Shown here piece by piece: positions 1 to 10,008 of a stretch of 64,000 nt of DNA; position 1 is the first letter of the stretch, and each line of letters opens with the position of its first letter. Source of the DNA: Ochrobactrum teleogrylli (GTDB lineage: Bacteria > Pseudomonadota > Alphaproteobacteria > Rhizobiales > Rhizobiaceae); NCBI RefSeq assembly GCF_006376685.1, contig NZ_VEWL01000003.1, positions 62,001-126,000 of the forward strand. The letters run 5' to 3'. Made by a program: the position numbers and the translations under genes. The notes under the pieces are model-generated. The model saw only the letters and a list, made by a program, of their open reading frames with translations. It had not been told where the DNA came from and searched no databases.

Positions 1-161
1 AACCAGAATGGCAGTTCCAGAGCCATGACGCAGACCGCCAGAACCATGCTGACGATGAGAACGCCTTTTACCCTGCCTAGCGGCGCAAAAATCGACGATT
101 CCTGAACCTGCGCCGTCTGGGCGGTCTTGGCATCCTCGGTATGGCGGTTGTCTTCACTCAT
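1..161 (-). CDS. N-terminus of a membrane protein (cut by window edge)
   Basis: The reading frame runs from an ATG at 161 off the left edge without a stop, giving 53 residues. The first 30 or so are polar (starting MSEDNRHTED), followed by a hydrophobic stretch at about residues 33-52 that ends in ELPFW and looks like a first membrane helix. A good ribosome binding site (GAGGGAC) lies just upstream of the ATG. The pattern of a polar leader followed by APLGRVKGVLIVSMVLA is reminiscent of the start of ABC exporter membrane domains. Too little is present to assign a family, so this is only a suggestion. It is divergent from the polyphosphate kinase gene. Confidence 0.6.
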   Translation of the reverse strand, partial: MSEDNRHTEDAKTAQTAQVQESSIFAPLGRVKGVLIVSMVLAVCVMALELPFW

Positions 162-270
162 TTTTGTCCCTCAGGCGTGCCGAAGATCTGCCCCAAAATC
201 CACAGCGACGTCTTTACGCACCTTCTTATCTGCCCATATCATGGATTGATATAAACGAAAGGGAATTGCC

Positions 271-1215
271 GTGGGTGACAGTTCGAAGACAGCTAACAAA
301 AAGAACGACAAGAAAAGCGATATCCCAGCCATTGATAAGCCGCTGAAGCTGAAAATCGGCGGCGAAACCCGCAAGTTCGATATCAACGATCCCAAGCTTC
401 CCAACTGGATTGACGATCAGGCGCTGCAGTCCGGTGGCTATCCCTATTCATCCCGCATGAAGAGCGATGAATATGAGGCGACGCTCGAACGCCTGCAGAT
501 CGAGCTGGTCAAACTGCAATACTGGCTGCAATCGACCGGCGGACGCGTCATCAGCGTCTTTGAAGGGCGCGATGCGGCTGGCAAGGGCGGCACCATCTTC
601 ACCATCCGCGAATTCATGAACCCGCGTACCGCGCGCAACGTCGCCCTGCCAAAACCCACCCCCACCGAAAGCGGGCAATGGTATTTCCAGCGCTATGTGG
701 CGCATTTCCCTACGGCGGGCGAATTCGTCACCTTCGACCGCTCCTGGTATAACCGGGCTGGCGTCGAAGCGGTGATGGGCTTCTGCACTCCTGCGCAGCT
801 TGAAATCTTCCTCACCGAAACGCCCGATTTCGAACGGATGATCGTGACGGACGGCATTCACCTGTTCAAATTCTGGCTCGATATCGGGCAGGAAATGCAG
901 CTGAAACGCTTTCACGAGCGCCGCCACAGCCCGCTCAAGAGCTGGAAATTCTCGCCGATGGATGTGGCCGGTATTTCGCGCTGGGATGATTATTCCGCAG
1001 CACTCCACACCATGCTGGAACGCACCGACAGCGGCTATGCACCATGGACCATCGTGCGCTCCAACGACAAGCGGCGCGCACGACTGGCCGCCATCCGGCG
1101 TATCCTTTTGACCCTCCCCTATGACGGACGAGACCTCGACGCCATCGGCCCGGAAGATCAGTCCATTATCGGGCGCGGTTCGGCATTCATCACGCAGTCG
1201 ACGGCATCCAAGTAA
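271..1215 (+). CDS. ppk2: PPK2-family polyphosphate kinase
   Basis: This 314-residue protein belongs to the polyphosphate kinase 2 family, which transfers phosphate between polyphosphate and nucleoside di- or triphosphates in the cytoplasm. Visible signatures are the P-loop GRDAAGKGG (about 99-107) and the lid/catalytic motif DRSWYNR (about 156-162). The length fits a single-domain, class I enzyme. The first 45 residues are charged and poorly conserved. The start is a GTG preceded by GAAAGGGA. No in-frame ATG gives the full conserved domain. Its 3' end overlaps the convergent glycosyltransferase gene by 58 bp. Whether it favours ADP or GDP cannot be told from sequence alone. Confidence 0.92.
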   Translation: MGDSSKTANKKNDKKSDIPAIDKPLKLKIGGETRKFDINDPKLPNWIDDQALQSGGYPYSSRMKSDEYEATLERLQIELVKLQYWLQSTGGRVISVFEGRDAAGKGGTIFTIREFMNPRTARNVALPKPTPTESGQWYFQRYVAHFPTAGEFVTFDRSWYNRAGVEAVMGFCTPAQLEIFLTETPDFERMIVTDGIHLFKFWLDIGQEMQLKRFHERRHSPLKSWKFSPMDVAGISRWDDYSAALHTMLERTDSGYAPWTIVRSNDKRRARLAAIRRILLTLPYDGRDLDAIGPEDQSIIGRGSAFITQSTASK

Positions 1216-3038
1216 AAAATACTCGGCCTGTGCGGCGTTTTCTCCCAAAGATGTGGTTTGCGCACCAGCTGCCACAGCGCCCGCCAGGCCGAGAGCGAAA
1301 TCAGCACCCAATAAATCGGTATTCCCGGCAGATAGGCATAACCGCCGCGTTCTGTCGGCTCCATGGTTTTTGCGCCGAGCAGATAGAAGCTGAGATAGGC
1401 CAGCAGAATATTCACCACATCCAGTACCAGCAGCCAGAGACTGGCGGGCGTCAGCGGCTGCGCGAGCAGCTTTACGACCAGGACGATCAGCGTCACCAGC
1501 ATGAACGGATGCAGCAGCGCCGAAGCAATAATGCCAAGCGTATAAATCTGGTTGATCGCAAAGCGCCAGCCGCCAAGCTGGTTCAAGGCCGTGTAAGGGT
1601 CGCGGGCATGCACCAGCCATGTCTGTATCCAGCCCTTGATCCAGCGCGTGCGCTGCTTGCGCCAGACGGCATAGTCCTCAGGCGCATCCTCGATGGTGCC
1701 TCGACTGATTATGCCGATACGGTAGCCATAGCGCGCCAGACGAATGCCAAGATCGGCATCTTCGGTCACGTTGAAAGCATCCCAGCCGCCGACCTCTTCG
1801 AGACAGGACCGGCGGAAATGATTGGACGTGCCGCCAAGCGGAATGACCAACCCCCGGCTGGCCAGCCATGGCAGAAGCCCGCGAAACAGCGCCGCATATT
1901 CAAAGGCGAACATGCGCGTCAAAAGATTATGCCGGAAATTGCCGATGATCAGCGGCGCCTGCACGCAGGCAAGCTGCCCGCCGTCGCGCCGGAAAGCCTG
2001 CCATGCCTCGCGTAACTGGTCGGGATGCGGGCGGTCCTCGGCGTCGAACACCGCAACAATCTCGCCGCGCACAAATTGCAATGCATAGTTCAGTGCATTC
2101 GGCTTGGTGCGCGGCCCGCCGGATGGCACAGGAATAACCTCAAAATTCGCAGGCAGAGTGTGGCGCTCTATCGCGGCGCGGGTTTCGACATCGTCTTCTT
2201 CGCAGACGAGCTTGATTTCCAGCTTGCTGCGTGGCCAGTGGATCCCGTTGAGCGCGGCAATCAGCTGGCCGATTACCTCTTTTTCCCGATAAAGCGGCAC
2301 GAGCACGGAATAGACCGGCAACTCACTTTTCTTCAGCGGGAAGAGTTCCACAAAGCACAGACGCCCGCCGCTCGTCACCGCGAACAGCCGGATCAGCACG
2401 CAGCCGAAGAAGAACAGCGTCATCAGGACATGGATGGCAAGAAAAGTCTGGAGCGGCCAGTTGATGAGGGCGGCGATCAGCAGATAAAGCGCCATCGCAA
2501 TGACGAAGGCTTGCCAACTATGCAAGACGCGGGCTGCCGAAAGGGTTTGCGGCGTCATCTGCCGCGCCCGTTCAATCAGCCGCGCGCGGTATCGCCGTCG
2601 CAAGATCTGCCTGAGAAGTGTAGGCGTGCAGATGCGGATACGCCTGCGCAGCGACGGATTTGCACGCACATGCTCAAGCAGGCTCCTGATCCGATGCTCC
2701 GCCGGCGCAATATAGAGATATGTCGTGCCATCCGGCCCGATGGTCGTGACCTGCGCGACATCGGTGAGCCGCAGCAAGCCCTCTTCATCCGACATGAACA
2801 CGCGAGACGGCAATATTGCCTGCGTGAACTCCAGCCCCAACAAGTCTGCAATCGCTTCGAAAACCGCAATTTCCGTCATGCCGGGCTGCTGAACAAGTTC
2901 GGCGCAGAATGTGGTCCCGTTGCGCACGGCTTCGCCATAAGCCCTGATAAGCGAACATCGCGTAACTCCACGCCGCTGCAATCTGGCAGATATGGCGCCG
3001 CATATCTCCAGATCGAAGCCAATCGATCCGTTATTCAT
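1158..3038 (-). CDS. Membrane-bound processive glycosyltransferase (GT2, cellulose-synthase-like)
   Basis: A 626-residue inner-membrane family 2 glycosyltransferase. Residues 1-140 are a soluble domain resembling the N-terminal domain of type II secretion/MshE ATPases, often found fused to such transferases. Two membrane helices follow (about 175-195 and 200-220). The catalytic domain carries EEDD (about 280-283), DAED (332-335), TEDAD (425-429) and the processivity motif QRTRW (462-466). At least three further helices follow. This is the D,D,D,QxxRW layout of cellulose and curdlan synthases, so the product is probably a beta-linked polysaccharide. The sugar is unknown. No BcsB, PilZ domain or export partner is adjacent, and its promoter lies in an unusually AT-rich gap. 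No gene name is justified. Confidence 0.85.
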   Translation of the reverse strand: MNNGSIGFDLEICGAISARLQRRGVTRCSLIRAYGEAVRNGTTFCAELVQQPGMTEIAVFEAIADLLGLEFTQAILPSRVFMSDEEGLLRLTDVAQVTTIGPDGTTYLYIAPAEHRIRSLLEHVRANPSLRRRIRICTPTLLRQILRRRYRARLIERARQMTPQTLSAARVLHSWQAFVIAMALYLLIAALINWPLQTFLAIHVLMTLFFFGCVLIRLFAVTSGGRLCFVELFPLKKSELPVYSVLVPLYREKEVIGQLIAALNGIHWPRSKLEIKLVCEEDDVETRAAIERHTLPANFEVIPVPSGGPRTKPNALNYALQFVRGEIVAVFDAEDRPHPDQLREAWQAFRRDGGQLACVQAPLIIGNFRHNLLTRMFAFEYAALFRGLLPWLASRGLVIPLGGTSNHFRRSCLEEVGGWDAFNVTEDADLGIRLARYGYRIGIISRGTIEDAPEDYAVWRKQRTRWIKGWIQTWLVHARDPYTALNQLGGWRFAINQIYTLGIIASALLHPFMLVTLIVLVVKLLAQPLTPASLWLLVLDVVNILLAYLSFYLLGAKTMEPTERGGYAYLPGIPIYWVLISLSAWRALWQLVRKPHLWEKTPHRPSIFYLDAVDCVMNAEPRPIMD

Positions 3039-3266
3039 AACGCCCCCCGACGCTCGACAAATATAAATCAGATATATTTATTTTATTGATTTATAATAGT
3101 ATAATATAACTATGAACTAATACCTTTCTCTTCGCTTTTTATTGAAATTTTAAATTAAAAACATATTATAAAAATGCAACCATTATTTTAAGCGCCAGTC
3201 ACTATGCAACTCTTGCAAGTTGCGCGTTAACGCGAAATTATGCCGAAGCTGATAGGAAGCCTGCCC
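3039..3266. promoter_or_regulatory. AT-rich divergent intergenic region
   Basis: The gap between the divergent glycosyltransferase and binding-protein genes is extremely AT-rich from about 3055 to 3200, with runs such as TTATAATAGTATAATAT, in strong contrast to the GC-rich genes on both sides. It must hold the promoters of both genes. AT-rich promoters with many TA steps are typical targets of MucR/Ros-type silencers in this order. That link is an inference and no specific site was identified. Confidence 0.45.
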
Positions 3267-4112
3267 ATGAAACGGTGTCTTTCAAGCTTGATGATTTTAG
3301 CTGGCGCGCTGGCGGCGAGCCCGACCGCGTTTGCGCAGACGGCACCGGCTGCTCCAGATTTCCTCAACCAGAGGGAACGCCTGCCCCTGCCTTCGCTGCA
3401 AAGGCTGACGCGGCTGCGTTTCATTACCACAGTGGATTTTCCGCCGTTCAACACGCTCAACAATCAGGGGCAGCTCTCCGGCTATAATGTCGATCTGGCC
3501 AAGGCGCTTTGCCGCCAGCTCAGCATCGAGGATATCTGCCAGATCGAAGCAGCCCCCTGGAACGAGCTGGAAGACCGTGTCATGAAAGGTGATGCGGAGG
3601 CGATTATCGGCGGCTGGCAACCCACCGAAGCGCGGAGGAAGGATTTCGTGTTTTCGCGCAGCTATATGCGCCTGCCCGCCCGCTTCGCGACGCAAAAGAG
3701 CAAGAGTTTTAACCAGCCCGCTTCGCTCGCAACACGCGGCAAATCGGTTGGCCTTGTTGCGGGTACCGCGCATGAGCAATTGCTCAAGAGCTATTTCCCA
3801 CAGGCGCTGGCAAAACCCTATCCGGATCGCGCAGCCATGCTGGCCGACCTGAAAGGTGGCAAGCTCGATAGCGTGTTCGACGACGGCATGGCGCTGTCCT
3901 TCTGGCTCAATGATGCCGAAAGCGGCAATTGCTGCGCCCTCACCGATGGCCCCTATCTCGCGCCGCAATATCTGGGAACCGGCCTCAGCATCGCCGTGAC
4001 GAGCGAGAACGCCGCCATCGCCAGCGCCATCAACAATGCGCTGCAAGCCTTGCAGCAAAAGGGCATCCTGACCGAGCTGTACCTGCGCTATTTCCCGACA
4101 AGCTTTTACTGA
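3267..4112 (+). CDS. Periplasmic amino-acid-type solute-binding protein (family 3)
   Basis: A transporter-type binding protein of extracellular solute-binding family 3, 281 residues from the chosen start. The ATG at 3267 is preferred over one 27 bases upstream because it follows AGGAAG at a proper distance and begins directly with a signal peptide (MKRCLSSLMILAGALAAS ... AFAQ). The mature protein shows the family pattern: a first strand RLRFITTVDFPPFN, then LSGYNVDLAKALC, then EAIIGGWQPTEARRKDFVFS. No permease or ATPase gene is adjacent, so it is an orphan. It may serve a transporter encoded elsewhere or act as a sensor-type binding protein. The ligand is unknown. Confidence 0.82.
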   Translation: MKRCLSSLMILAGALAASPTAFAQTAPAAPDFLNQRERLPLPSLQRLTRLRFITTVDFPPFNTLNNQGQLSGYNVDLAKALCRQLSIEDICQIEAAPWNELEDRVMKGDAEAIIGGWQPTEARRKDFVFSRSYMRLPARFATQKSKSFNQPASLATRGKSVGLVAGTAHEQLLKSYFPQALAKPYPDRAAMLADLKGGKLDSVFDDGMALSFWLNDAESGNCCALTDGPYLAPQYLGTGLSIAVTSENAAIASAINNALQALQQKGILTELYLRYFPTSFY

Positions 4113-4498
4113 GCCCGGGTTGAATCAGCCGAATGACACTTTCCGGTCGGGCTACCGCCAGATGCACATTTCGAACGACGACATTTGCTGCACACGCGCC
4201 CCACAAGGGGGCCAAACATGCGTGCCATTTTGACGCAGAGTAAAGACTCAACGATTTCGGATTTCACAAATTTTTGAAACTTCCGACAGAACAATACTTA
4301 CAGTAATAAAGTAAAAATGTTTACTATCAAGCACTTTTGGGAAATTTCAGCCGCCAGAAGGTCGATAAAGCGACCGATATCAAGCAGTTACGCGCCGCTT
4401 TTACCACAAAGATAAGTTTAAATACATCGATTTATTTTGACTTGAAGAAACAACCGCCTGATCCCTAATCTGTCATGGGGAGAAGGAGGATTTATACG
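4113..4498. other. Non-coding gap with small inverted repeats
   Basis: No convincing gene is seen. The left part is of ordinary composition; from about 4240 it is AT-rich. It contains a short palindrome, AGTAAA-AATG-TTTACT, at 4310-4325, and a small stem GGTCG/CGACC near 4362-4377. The right end carries the promoter and ribosome binding site of the small membrane protein. A small RNA gene is possible, but nothing in the sequence proves one. Confidence 0.4.
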
Positions 4499-4666
4499 AT
4501 GTTTGATGGCGTTCCTGCACAATGGCACAAAACTCCGGAACAAACCAAACGCTCGCCGAATGAAGCGGCGTATGTCTTTCTGGGGATCATGCTGGCAGCA
4601 TTGACCGTACCGGCGGCGTTTCTCGGCTGGGCACTGTTCCAGAGCATCGGCTCGCTGCTGCACTGA
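4499..4666 (+). CDS. Small single-helix membrane protein, 55 residues
   Basis: This short gene is supported by a near-perfect ribosome binding site (AAGGAGGA, 4483-4490) eight bases before the ATG. The product has a polar N-terminus (MFDGVPAQWHKTPEQTKRSP) and a single hydrophobic helix at about residues 29-50 (FLGIMLAALTVPAAFLGWAL), ending shortly after. An upstream ATG in frame at 4475 has no such site. I do not recognise the family. It stands alone, well separated from its left neighbour, and is followed by a strong terminator. It may be a small inner-membrane accessory protein. Confidence 0.65.
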   Translation: MFDGVPAQWHKTPEQTKRSPNEAAYVFLGIMLAALTVPAAFLGWALFQSIGSLLH

Positions 4667-4789
4667 GCGGTTTTCGGGTCAGAACGCAATTCACCCGGCT
4701 TGAGGAGACCGGGGCTGCTGTGGCGTGATCTGTAAACCATTGGGGACATCCCGGTGAGGATGTTCGTGAAACAAGATTTTGAGCAAATG

Positions 4790-4826
4790 AAAAGCCCCGC
4801 CGGATAGCGGGGCTTTTGCTTTTTTG
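4790..4826. terminator. Rho-independent terminator, probably bidirectional
   Basis: The stem GCCCCGC / GCGGGGC (4794-4800 with 4807-4813) has a six-base loop. On the plus strand TTTT and then a second T-run follow, ending the small membrane protein transcript. On the minus strand it lies just past the bepE stop, with TTTT after the stem, so it probably serves both. Confidence 0.85.
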
Positions 4827-4842
4827 GTTTCAGGGCTAGCGG

Positions 4843-7800
4843 TCAGAGACCGCCGGCCGAGCCATTCGGCGCATCATGGGATGGCGTCTGCTCGATTGCA
4901 TCATCCTCGTCCTCGGGCTTCTTCGGCGGCTTGCGCGCGATGATGCTGTAGAACATCGGGATGAAGAGCGTCGCAACGAAGGTTGCAACCAGCATGCCGC
5001 CGATAACGCCCGTACCGATGGAGTGACGGCTGGCCGAGCCTGCGCCCGAGCTGATTGCCAGCGGCACCACGCCGAGAATGAAGGCCAGCGAGGTCATCAC
5101 GATCGGGCGGAAACGCAGGCGTGCCGCAGACAATGCCGCATCGAAGGCGGATTTGCCCGTCTCGCGTTCCAGCACTGCAAATTCCACGATCAGGATCGCA
5201 TTCTTTGCCGCAAGACCGATGAGTGTCACCAGACCGATCTGGAAATAGACGTCATTGGTCAGTCCGCGCAGATGGGTGGCCAAAAGCGCGCCGAAGATCG
5301 CGAAAGGCACCGCCGTGATAACGGCAAGCGGCAGGCTCCAGCGCTCATACTGGGCAGCCAGGATGAGGAACACCATCAACAGACCGAAAATCATGGCCTG
5401 CGTGCCGGTGCCGCTGGTCGTGACTTCCTGATAGGCGGAACCCGTCCACGCGATCTGGAAGCCCTGCGGCAGCACTTCCGCCGCCACTTCCTGCATCGCC
5501 TTGATGGCGTCGCCCGAGGTGTAGCCCGGCGCCGGATTGCCGGTGACCTTTGCAGCGTTGAACGCGTTGAAACGTTCGAGCTGGTCGGGACCGACGATGC
5601 GCTTGACGGTCACAAGGGCGCTCAGCGGAATCATGCTGCCGGAGTCGGCGCGCACGAACACGTGTTTCAGATCGCTCGGATCGCGGCGGAACTCCGCCTC
5701 GGATTGCAGATTGACCTGATAGTTACGACCAAACAGCGTGAAGTCGTTGACATAGACACTGCCGAAGGTCGCCTGCATGGCGGTGAACACCGAGTTGATC
5801 GGCACGCCCATCGCCTTGGCCTTTTCGCGGTCAAGCTGGATGTCGTATTGCGGAACATTCGGATCGAATGTCGTGCGTACACCTGCAAGCTCGGGCCGCT
5901 TGGCGGCTGCATCAGTGAGCAGCTTCGTGGCATTGGTCAGCGATTCCACACCACCGCCGGTACGGTCCTGAACATAAAGTTCGAAACCGCCGGTCGTGCT
6001 GAGGCCGAGGATCGGCGGCGGGTTGAAGGCCAGCACAAGGCCGTCCTTGATCCCCGCATTCATGCCCATGATGGCGCCCGGCAGGTTGCGCGCGTCGAGA
6101 TCCGGCGTCGTGCGTTCCTTCCAGTCCTTAAGCGTGATGAACATGGTACCGGCACTGGTCTTCAGACCGCCCGACAGGAGGTCGAAGCCAGACACCTCGA
6201 ACACATTTTCCACAGCAGGATGCTTACGGATATTCGCGCTCGCCTGATTAAGCACCGCGGTCGTGCGTTCCAGCGAAGCAGCCGGGGGCAGAATGGCGAC
6301 ACTGAACAGGAAGCCCTGATCTTCATCCGGCAGGAGCGAACTTGGAACCTTCTGGAACAGCAAGTAGGTGCTGCCCAGAAGGCCTGCAAAGATCAAAAGG
6401 CCGATTGCGGCGCGCTTCAGGAAGAAACGAACGCCCGTCGCATAGCCTTCTGTCACCCGGTCGAAGAACCGATTGAAAATGCGGAAAGGCAGGATTGGCT
6501 CATGATGTCCCGGCTTCAGGATCAGAGCGCAAAGCGCCGGCGTCAGAGTCAGCGCCACAGTACCGGACAACACTACCGATATCGCGATGGTGACGGCAAA
6601 CTGCTTGTACATTTCGCCGACAAGACCGCCCATGAAGGCAACCGGAATGAACACCGCGCAAAGCACGAGAACAATCGCGATGACCGGCCCCGTCACTTCG
6701 CCCATGGCCTTGATGGCGGCCTTGCGCGGCGAGAGCTTCTCGGTCGTCATGATACGTTCGACGTTTTCAAGCACCACGATGGCGTCGTCCACGACGATAC
6801 CGATGGCAAGAACCAGACCGAACAGGGTCAGAAGGTTGATCGAGAAGCCCAGCACATACATGCCCGCAAATGTACCGATGATCGAGATCGGCACCGCGAT
6901 AACGGGAATAAGCGTTGCGCGCCAGTTCTGCAGGAAGATGAACACCACGAGGACAACGAGGATAATAGCCTCGATGAAGGTGTGGATGACTTCCTCGACC
7001 GAAACCTTAATGAACTTGGTCGTGTCGAACGGGATGGAATAATTGATGCCCGCCGGGAAGCTGGCCTTCAGCTCCTCCATACGGTTCTGGATGAGTTCCA
7101 TCGTGTTGAGCGCGTTGGCGCCCGGCTGCAGATAGATCGCAATCGGAACGGCGGGCGTTCCATTGAGATTACTATCGACGAGATAGCTTTCGGTGCCAAG
7201 TTCCACGCGCGCCACGTCTTTCAGACGCAGCGTCGCCGCATTGGGACTGGACCGCAGAATGATGTTTTCGAAGGCCTTTGTATCCGGCAGACGGCCCTGC
7301 GTCGTCGCCGTATAGGTGAACGGACCGGCCTGCGGATCAGGCTGATCGCCGAAGCGACCTGCCGCAAACTGCGCGTTCTGTTCCTGAATGGCGGTCTGAA
7401 CGTCGGATGGCGTCAGATTATACTGCGCGAGCTTGTCCGGGCGCAGCCAGATACGCATCGAATAATCGATATTGCCGAGCAGCTGCACATCGCCCACACC
7501 CGACAGACGCTTCAGATCGTCAATGACGTTCAAAAGCGCATAGTTACCCACATAGGTACGGTCGTAGCGGCCTTCCTCGGCGAACATAGCGACCATGCCC
7601 AGAATAGAGGAGGAACGCTTGTTTACCGTCACGCCGAGACGCTGCACCTCCTGCGGCAACGTCGATGTCGCGCGCTGTACGCGGTTGTTGACATTGATCG
7701 TGGCCTGATCCGGATCCGTGCCCAGTGCAAAGGTCACGGTCAGCTGCATGGTGCCGCTGCCAAGGCTCGAGGACTGCATGTAAAGCATGTTCTCGACGCC

Positions 7801-8010
7801 ATTGATTTGCTGTTCCAGCGGTGCGGCGACCGTCTGCATCACCGTTTCAGCACTGGCGCCAGGATAGGTTGCGCTGACCACCACTTGCGGCGGCGTCAGC
7901 TCCGGATATTGGGCGACTGGCAAAATGCGGATACAGATAAGACCCGCAAGCACAAGGATAATGGATATGACCGCCGCGAAAACTGGGCGATCTACGAAAA
8001 ACTTGTTCAT
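4843..8010 (-). CDS. bepE: RND multidrug efflux pump, inner-membrane transporter BepE
   Basis: A 1055-residue HAE1-family RND transporter, the proton-driven pump subunit of a tripartite system (with the adaptor BepD and a TolC-type channel encoded elsewhere). The N-terminus [23 protein letters not shown] is the first membrane helix of AcrB-like proteins. The proton-relay aspartates are in [14 protein letters not shown] and the partner lysine in [11 protein letters not shown]. Full length is as expected for the family, with two large periplasmic loops. It overlaps the upstream bepD by four bases (ATGA), so the two are translationally coupled. Gene order and the divergent TetR regulator match the bepDE-bepR locus known from Brucella suis, where it exports bile salts, dyes and antibiotics. 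Confidence 0.93.
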   Translation of the reverse strand: MNKFFVDRPVFAAVISIILVLAGLICIRILPVAQYPELTPPQVVVSATYPGASAETVMQTVAAPLEQQINGVENMLYMQSSSLGSGTMQLTVTFALGTDPDQATINVNNRVQRATSTLPQEVQRLGVTVNKRSSSILGMVAMFAEEGRYDRTYVGNYALLNVIDDLKRLSGVGDVQLLGNIDYSMRIWLRPDKLAQYNLTPSDVQTAIQEQNAQFAAGRFGDQPDPQAGPFTYTATTQGRLPDTKAFENIILRSSPNAATLRLKDVARVELGTESYLVDSNLNGTPAVPIAIYLQPGANALNTMELIQNRMEELKASFPAGINYSIPFDTTKFIKVSVEEVIHTFIEAIILVVLVVFIFLQNWRATLIPVIAVPISIIGTFAGMYVLGFSINLLTLFGLVLAIGIVVDDAIVVLENVERIMTTEKLSPRKAAIKAMGEVTGPVIAIVLVLCAVFIPVAFMGGLVGEMYKQFAVTIAISVVLSGTVALTLTPALCALILKPGHHEPILPFRIFNRFFDRVTEGYATGVRFFLKRAAIGLLIFAGLLGSTYLLFQKVPSSLLPDEDQGFLFSVAILPPAASLERTTAVLNQASANIRKHPAVENVFEVSGFDLLSGGLKTSAGTMFITLKDWKERTTPDLDARNLPGAIMGMNAGIKDGLVLAFNPPPILGLSTTGGFELYVQDRTGGGVESLTNATKLLTDAAAKRPELAGVRTTFDPNVPQYDIQLDREKAKAMGVPINSVFTAMQATFGSVYVNDFTLFGRNYQVNLQSEAEFRRDPSDLKHVFVRADSGSMIPLSALVTVKRIVGPDQLERFNAFNAAKVTGNPAPGYTSGDAIKAMQEVAAEVLPQGFQIAWTGSAYQEVTTSGTGTQAMIFGLLMVFLILAAQYERWSLPLAVITAVPFAIFGALLATHLRGLTNDVYFQIGLVTLIGLAAKNAILIVEFAVLERETGKSAFDAALSAARLRFRPIVMTSLAFILGVVPLAISSGAGSASRHSIGTGVIGGMLVATFVATLFIPMFYSIIARKPPKKPEDEDDAIEQTPSHDAPNGSAGGL

Positions 8011-9200
8011 TTGTTGCCTGCCGCCTGTTCCTTGCCAGCTTCAGCCGGGGCCTGTTTTCCGTCCACCGCAGAAGCATCTGTCGGCGCAACCTTGCCACCC
8101 GGACGAGCTTTAATGACGCCTTCGGTCACAATGCGGTCGCCTTCCTTGAGGCCATCGGAAATCAGCCATTCGTCGGCGAGTTCACGCGCGACCGTGACCG
8201 GGCGCACTTCCACGACATCGTCCTTGTTCACGACATAGACGAATTGCAGCTGCGGACCCTGCATCAGGGCAGCCTTCGGGATCGTCACGGCGTCTTTCAC
8301 CTGAATGCCGAGAATGACTGCGCGCACGAACTGACCGGGGATCAGGCGGCGATCCGGGTTCTGGACCACGGCGCGGGCGCCGAGCGTTCCGGTTTCCGTA
8401 TCGAGCGACGACGAGGTGAAGTCGATCGTGCCTTCATGGTCATAAGCCTGTCCGTCACCGAACAGGATCTTGATCTTGAGACGGTCGGCATCCTCGCCCG
8501 TCGCGCCGCGTTCGGCGCGCAGCCGCTGGATTTCAGCGGCTTCCGTGTCGGTGAACGAGAAGTTCACATAGACCGGATCAAGCTGCGTGATCGAGGTCAA
8601 AAGGCTCGATGTCGCGTCGGTGCCGATAAGGCTGCCCTCGGACACCTGTTCCTGGCTGGTAATGCCGCTGATCGGCGCGGTCACCTTGGTATAGCTCAGA
8701 TTGAGTTCGGCGGTGCGCAACTGCGCCTGCGCGGCTGCGACAGCGGCCTTGTTCAGATCGCGGGTCGCGAAGGCCGTATCGCGGACTGCCGTGCTCTGCA
8801 CCTTCTGCTGAACCAGTTGTTCGGCGCGCTCGGCATCGCGGATGGACTGCTGATACTGCGCCTGCGCCTGCGCAACCTGAGCCTGCGCTTTTTCAAGCTC
8901 GGCCTGATAGGGCGCTGGATCGATTTCGAACAGCACTTCGCCGGCCTTCACCTCGGTGCCTTCGACGAAGTTGCGATGCAGGAGAATGCCGCCGACGCGG
9001 GCGCGAACCTGCACGTTACGATAGGCGCTGATGCGCGCTGCATATTCATAGGTAACGGGCACGTCGTGCGGTCTGATCGTCACGACAGAAACCTGCGCAG
9101 GCGGTGCGCCTGCGGGTGCCTGTGCAAAAACAGGCTGCCCTGCAAAAACAAGAAAAGCGGCTCCCGCCGCAAAAAGCCGGATAGAACGATGGATGGTCAT
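8007..9200 (-). CDS. bepD: Periplasmic adaptor protein of RND efflux pump, BepD
   Basis: A 397-residue membrane-fusion protein that links BepE to the outer-membrane channel. The start at 9200 gives a clear signal peptide ([21 protein letters not shown] ... VFAQ). A longer frame upstream would place extra residues before it and run into the operator. The usual domain order is visible: a lipoyl-like half-motif ([30 protein letters not shown]), an alanine/glutamine-rich coiled-coil hairpin ([14 protein letters not shown] region), the second lipoyl half, then beta-barrel and membrane-proximal domains. No lipobox cysteine is seen at the signal cleavage site. It is first gene of the bepDE operon, under the bepR divergent promoter region. 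Confidence 0.92.
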   Translation of the reverse strand: MTIHRSIRLFAAGAAFLVFAGQPVFAQAPAGAPPAQVSVVTIRPHDVPVTYEYAARISAYRNVQVRARVGGILLHRNFVEGTEVKAGEVLFEIDPAPYQAELEKAQAQVAQAQAQYQQSIRDAERAEQLVQQKVQSTAVRDTAFATRDLNKAAVAAAQAQLRTAELNLSYTKVTAPISGITSQEQVSEGSLIGTDATSSLLTSITQLDPVYVNFSFTDTEAAEIQRLRAERGATGEDADRLKIKILFGDGQAYDHEGTIDFTSSSLDTETGTLGARAVVQNPDRRLIPGQFVRAVILGIQVKDAVTIPKAALMQGPQLQFVYVVNKDDVVEVRPVTVARELADEWLISDGLKEGDRIVTEGVIKARPGGKVAPTDASAVDGKQAPAEAGKEQAAGNK

Positions 9201-9256
9201 GATGGGTGTTGCCCTTGCTGTCGCCCCGGTGGTGCCCATGAGGTGCGGCCAATTAA

Positions 9257-9274
9257 ACATACATATCTGTTTGT
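9257..9274. promoter_or_regulatory. Candidate BepR operator
   Basis: An imperfect palindrome ACATACA-TATC-TGTTTGT (six of seven arm positions complementary) lies in the gap between bepD and bepR, 57 bp from the bepD start. TetR-type repressors of RND pumps commonly bind such a site between the divergent genes, and the ACATACA arm resembles the AcrR box of enteric bacteria. Binding by BepR is inferred from position. Confidence 0.6.
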
Positions 9275-9390
9275 AAACACGATTTGCGATGCTATAGTCA
9301 ATAAGCTCAAAGGTAGATCACGAATGATTTATCCACGGTACAGCCGAAAAAGCAAGGAAATCCAGTCTTTTCCGGCAGATTGAGACAAAT

Positions 9391-10008
9391 ATGCGCCGAA
9401 CCAAAGCCGAAGCCGCCGAAACGCGGGAAGCCATACTGATCGCTGCCGAGCAGATGTTTCTGGAACGCGGAGTTAATCAGTCATCGCTGATGGAAATCGC
9501 GTCCCATGCAGGCGTGACCCGTGGCGCGATCTATTTCCACTTTCACGACAAGCTGGACATATTTCAGGCCATCATCGGACAGGCGCGCTTTCCACAAGAA
9601 GAGATCATGCTGCAGGCGGCGAGCGTCAATCATCCGAACCCGCTCAATGTGCTCGAACAATCCATTGTTTCGGCGCTTGAACTGTTCGTGACGAATGAGC
9701 GCCAGCAGGTCATTTTCACCATCATCAACCAGCGCTGCGAATATGTGGGCGAAATGGCCCCGGTGGTGGAGCGCATCAAGGAAGCCCGCGACAATGTGCT
9801 GTCGCTTTTCACCGGACTTCTGGACGTTGCGGAACGGCGCGGCGAGCTGTCGCCGGAATGGACAGCCAGCACCGCGGCTCCGATCCTGCTCGCCATTGTC
9901 AGCGGACTGCTGAACGAATGGCTGCGCAGCGAAAAGAATTTCGATCTGGTGGCGGGCGGCAGCAGGGCTGTGAGGACACATATCCAGTCGCTTCGCCGGA
10001 ACGACTGA
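9391..10008 (+). CDS. bepR: TetR-family repressor BepR
   Basis: A 205-residue TetR/AcrR-type regulator. The DNA-binding domain is at the N-terminus: ETREAILIAAEQMFLERGVNQSS followed by the helix-turn-helix SLMEIASHAGVTRGAIYFHF (about residues 31-50). The C-terminal ligand domain matches the AcrR/TtgR pattern. It is transcribed away from bepDE across a shared regulatory gap of about 190 bp, the arrangement of a local repressor. In Brucella suis the equivalent protein represses bepDE, and pump substrates relieve repression. The start is an ATG directly after an AT-rich leader. Confidence 0.9.
   Translation: MRRTKAEAAETREAILIAAEQMFLERGVNQSSLMEIASHAGVTRGAIYFHFHDKLDIFQAIIGQARFPQEEIMLQAASVNHPNPLNVLEQSIVSALELFVTNERQQVIFTIINQRCEYVGEMAPVVERIKEARDNVLSLFTGLLDVAERRGELSPEWTASTAAPILLAIVSGLLNEWLRSEKNFDLVAGGSRAVRTHIQSLRRND

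Noticed and set aside
448..1620. A 390-codon minus-strand open frame across ppk2
   Set aside because: It overlaps both the kinase and the end of the glycosyltransferase gene out of frame and has no conserved pattern.
2025..3089. A 354-codon open frame antisense to the glycosyltransferase
   Set aside because: No recognisable domain, and the opposite strand holds all catalytic motifs of a family 2 glycosyltransferase.
4876..8238. A very long open frame (1120 codons) on the plus strand across bepE
   Set aside because: It is antisense to a full-length, well-conserved RND transporter. Its translation is rich in Arg, His, Asp and Gln with no domain pattern, as expected for the mirror of a GC-rich gene.
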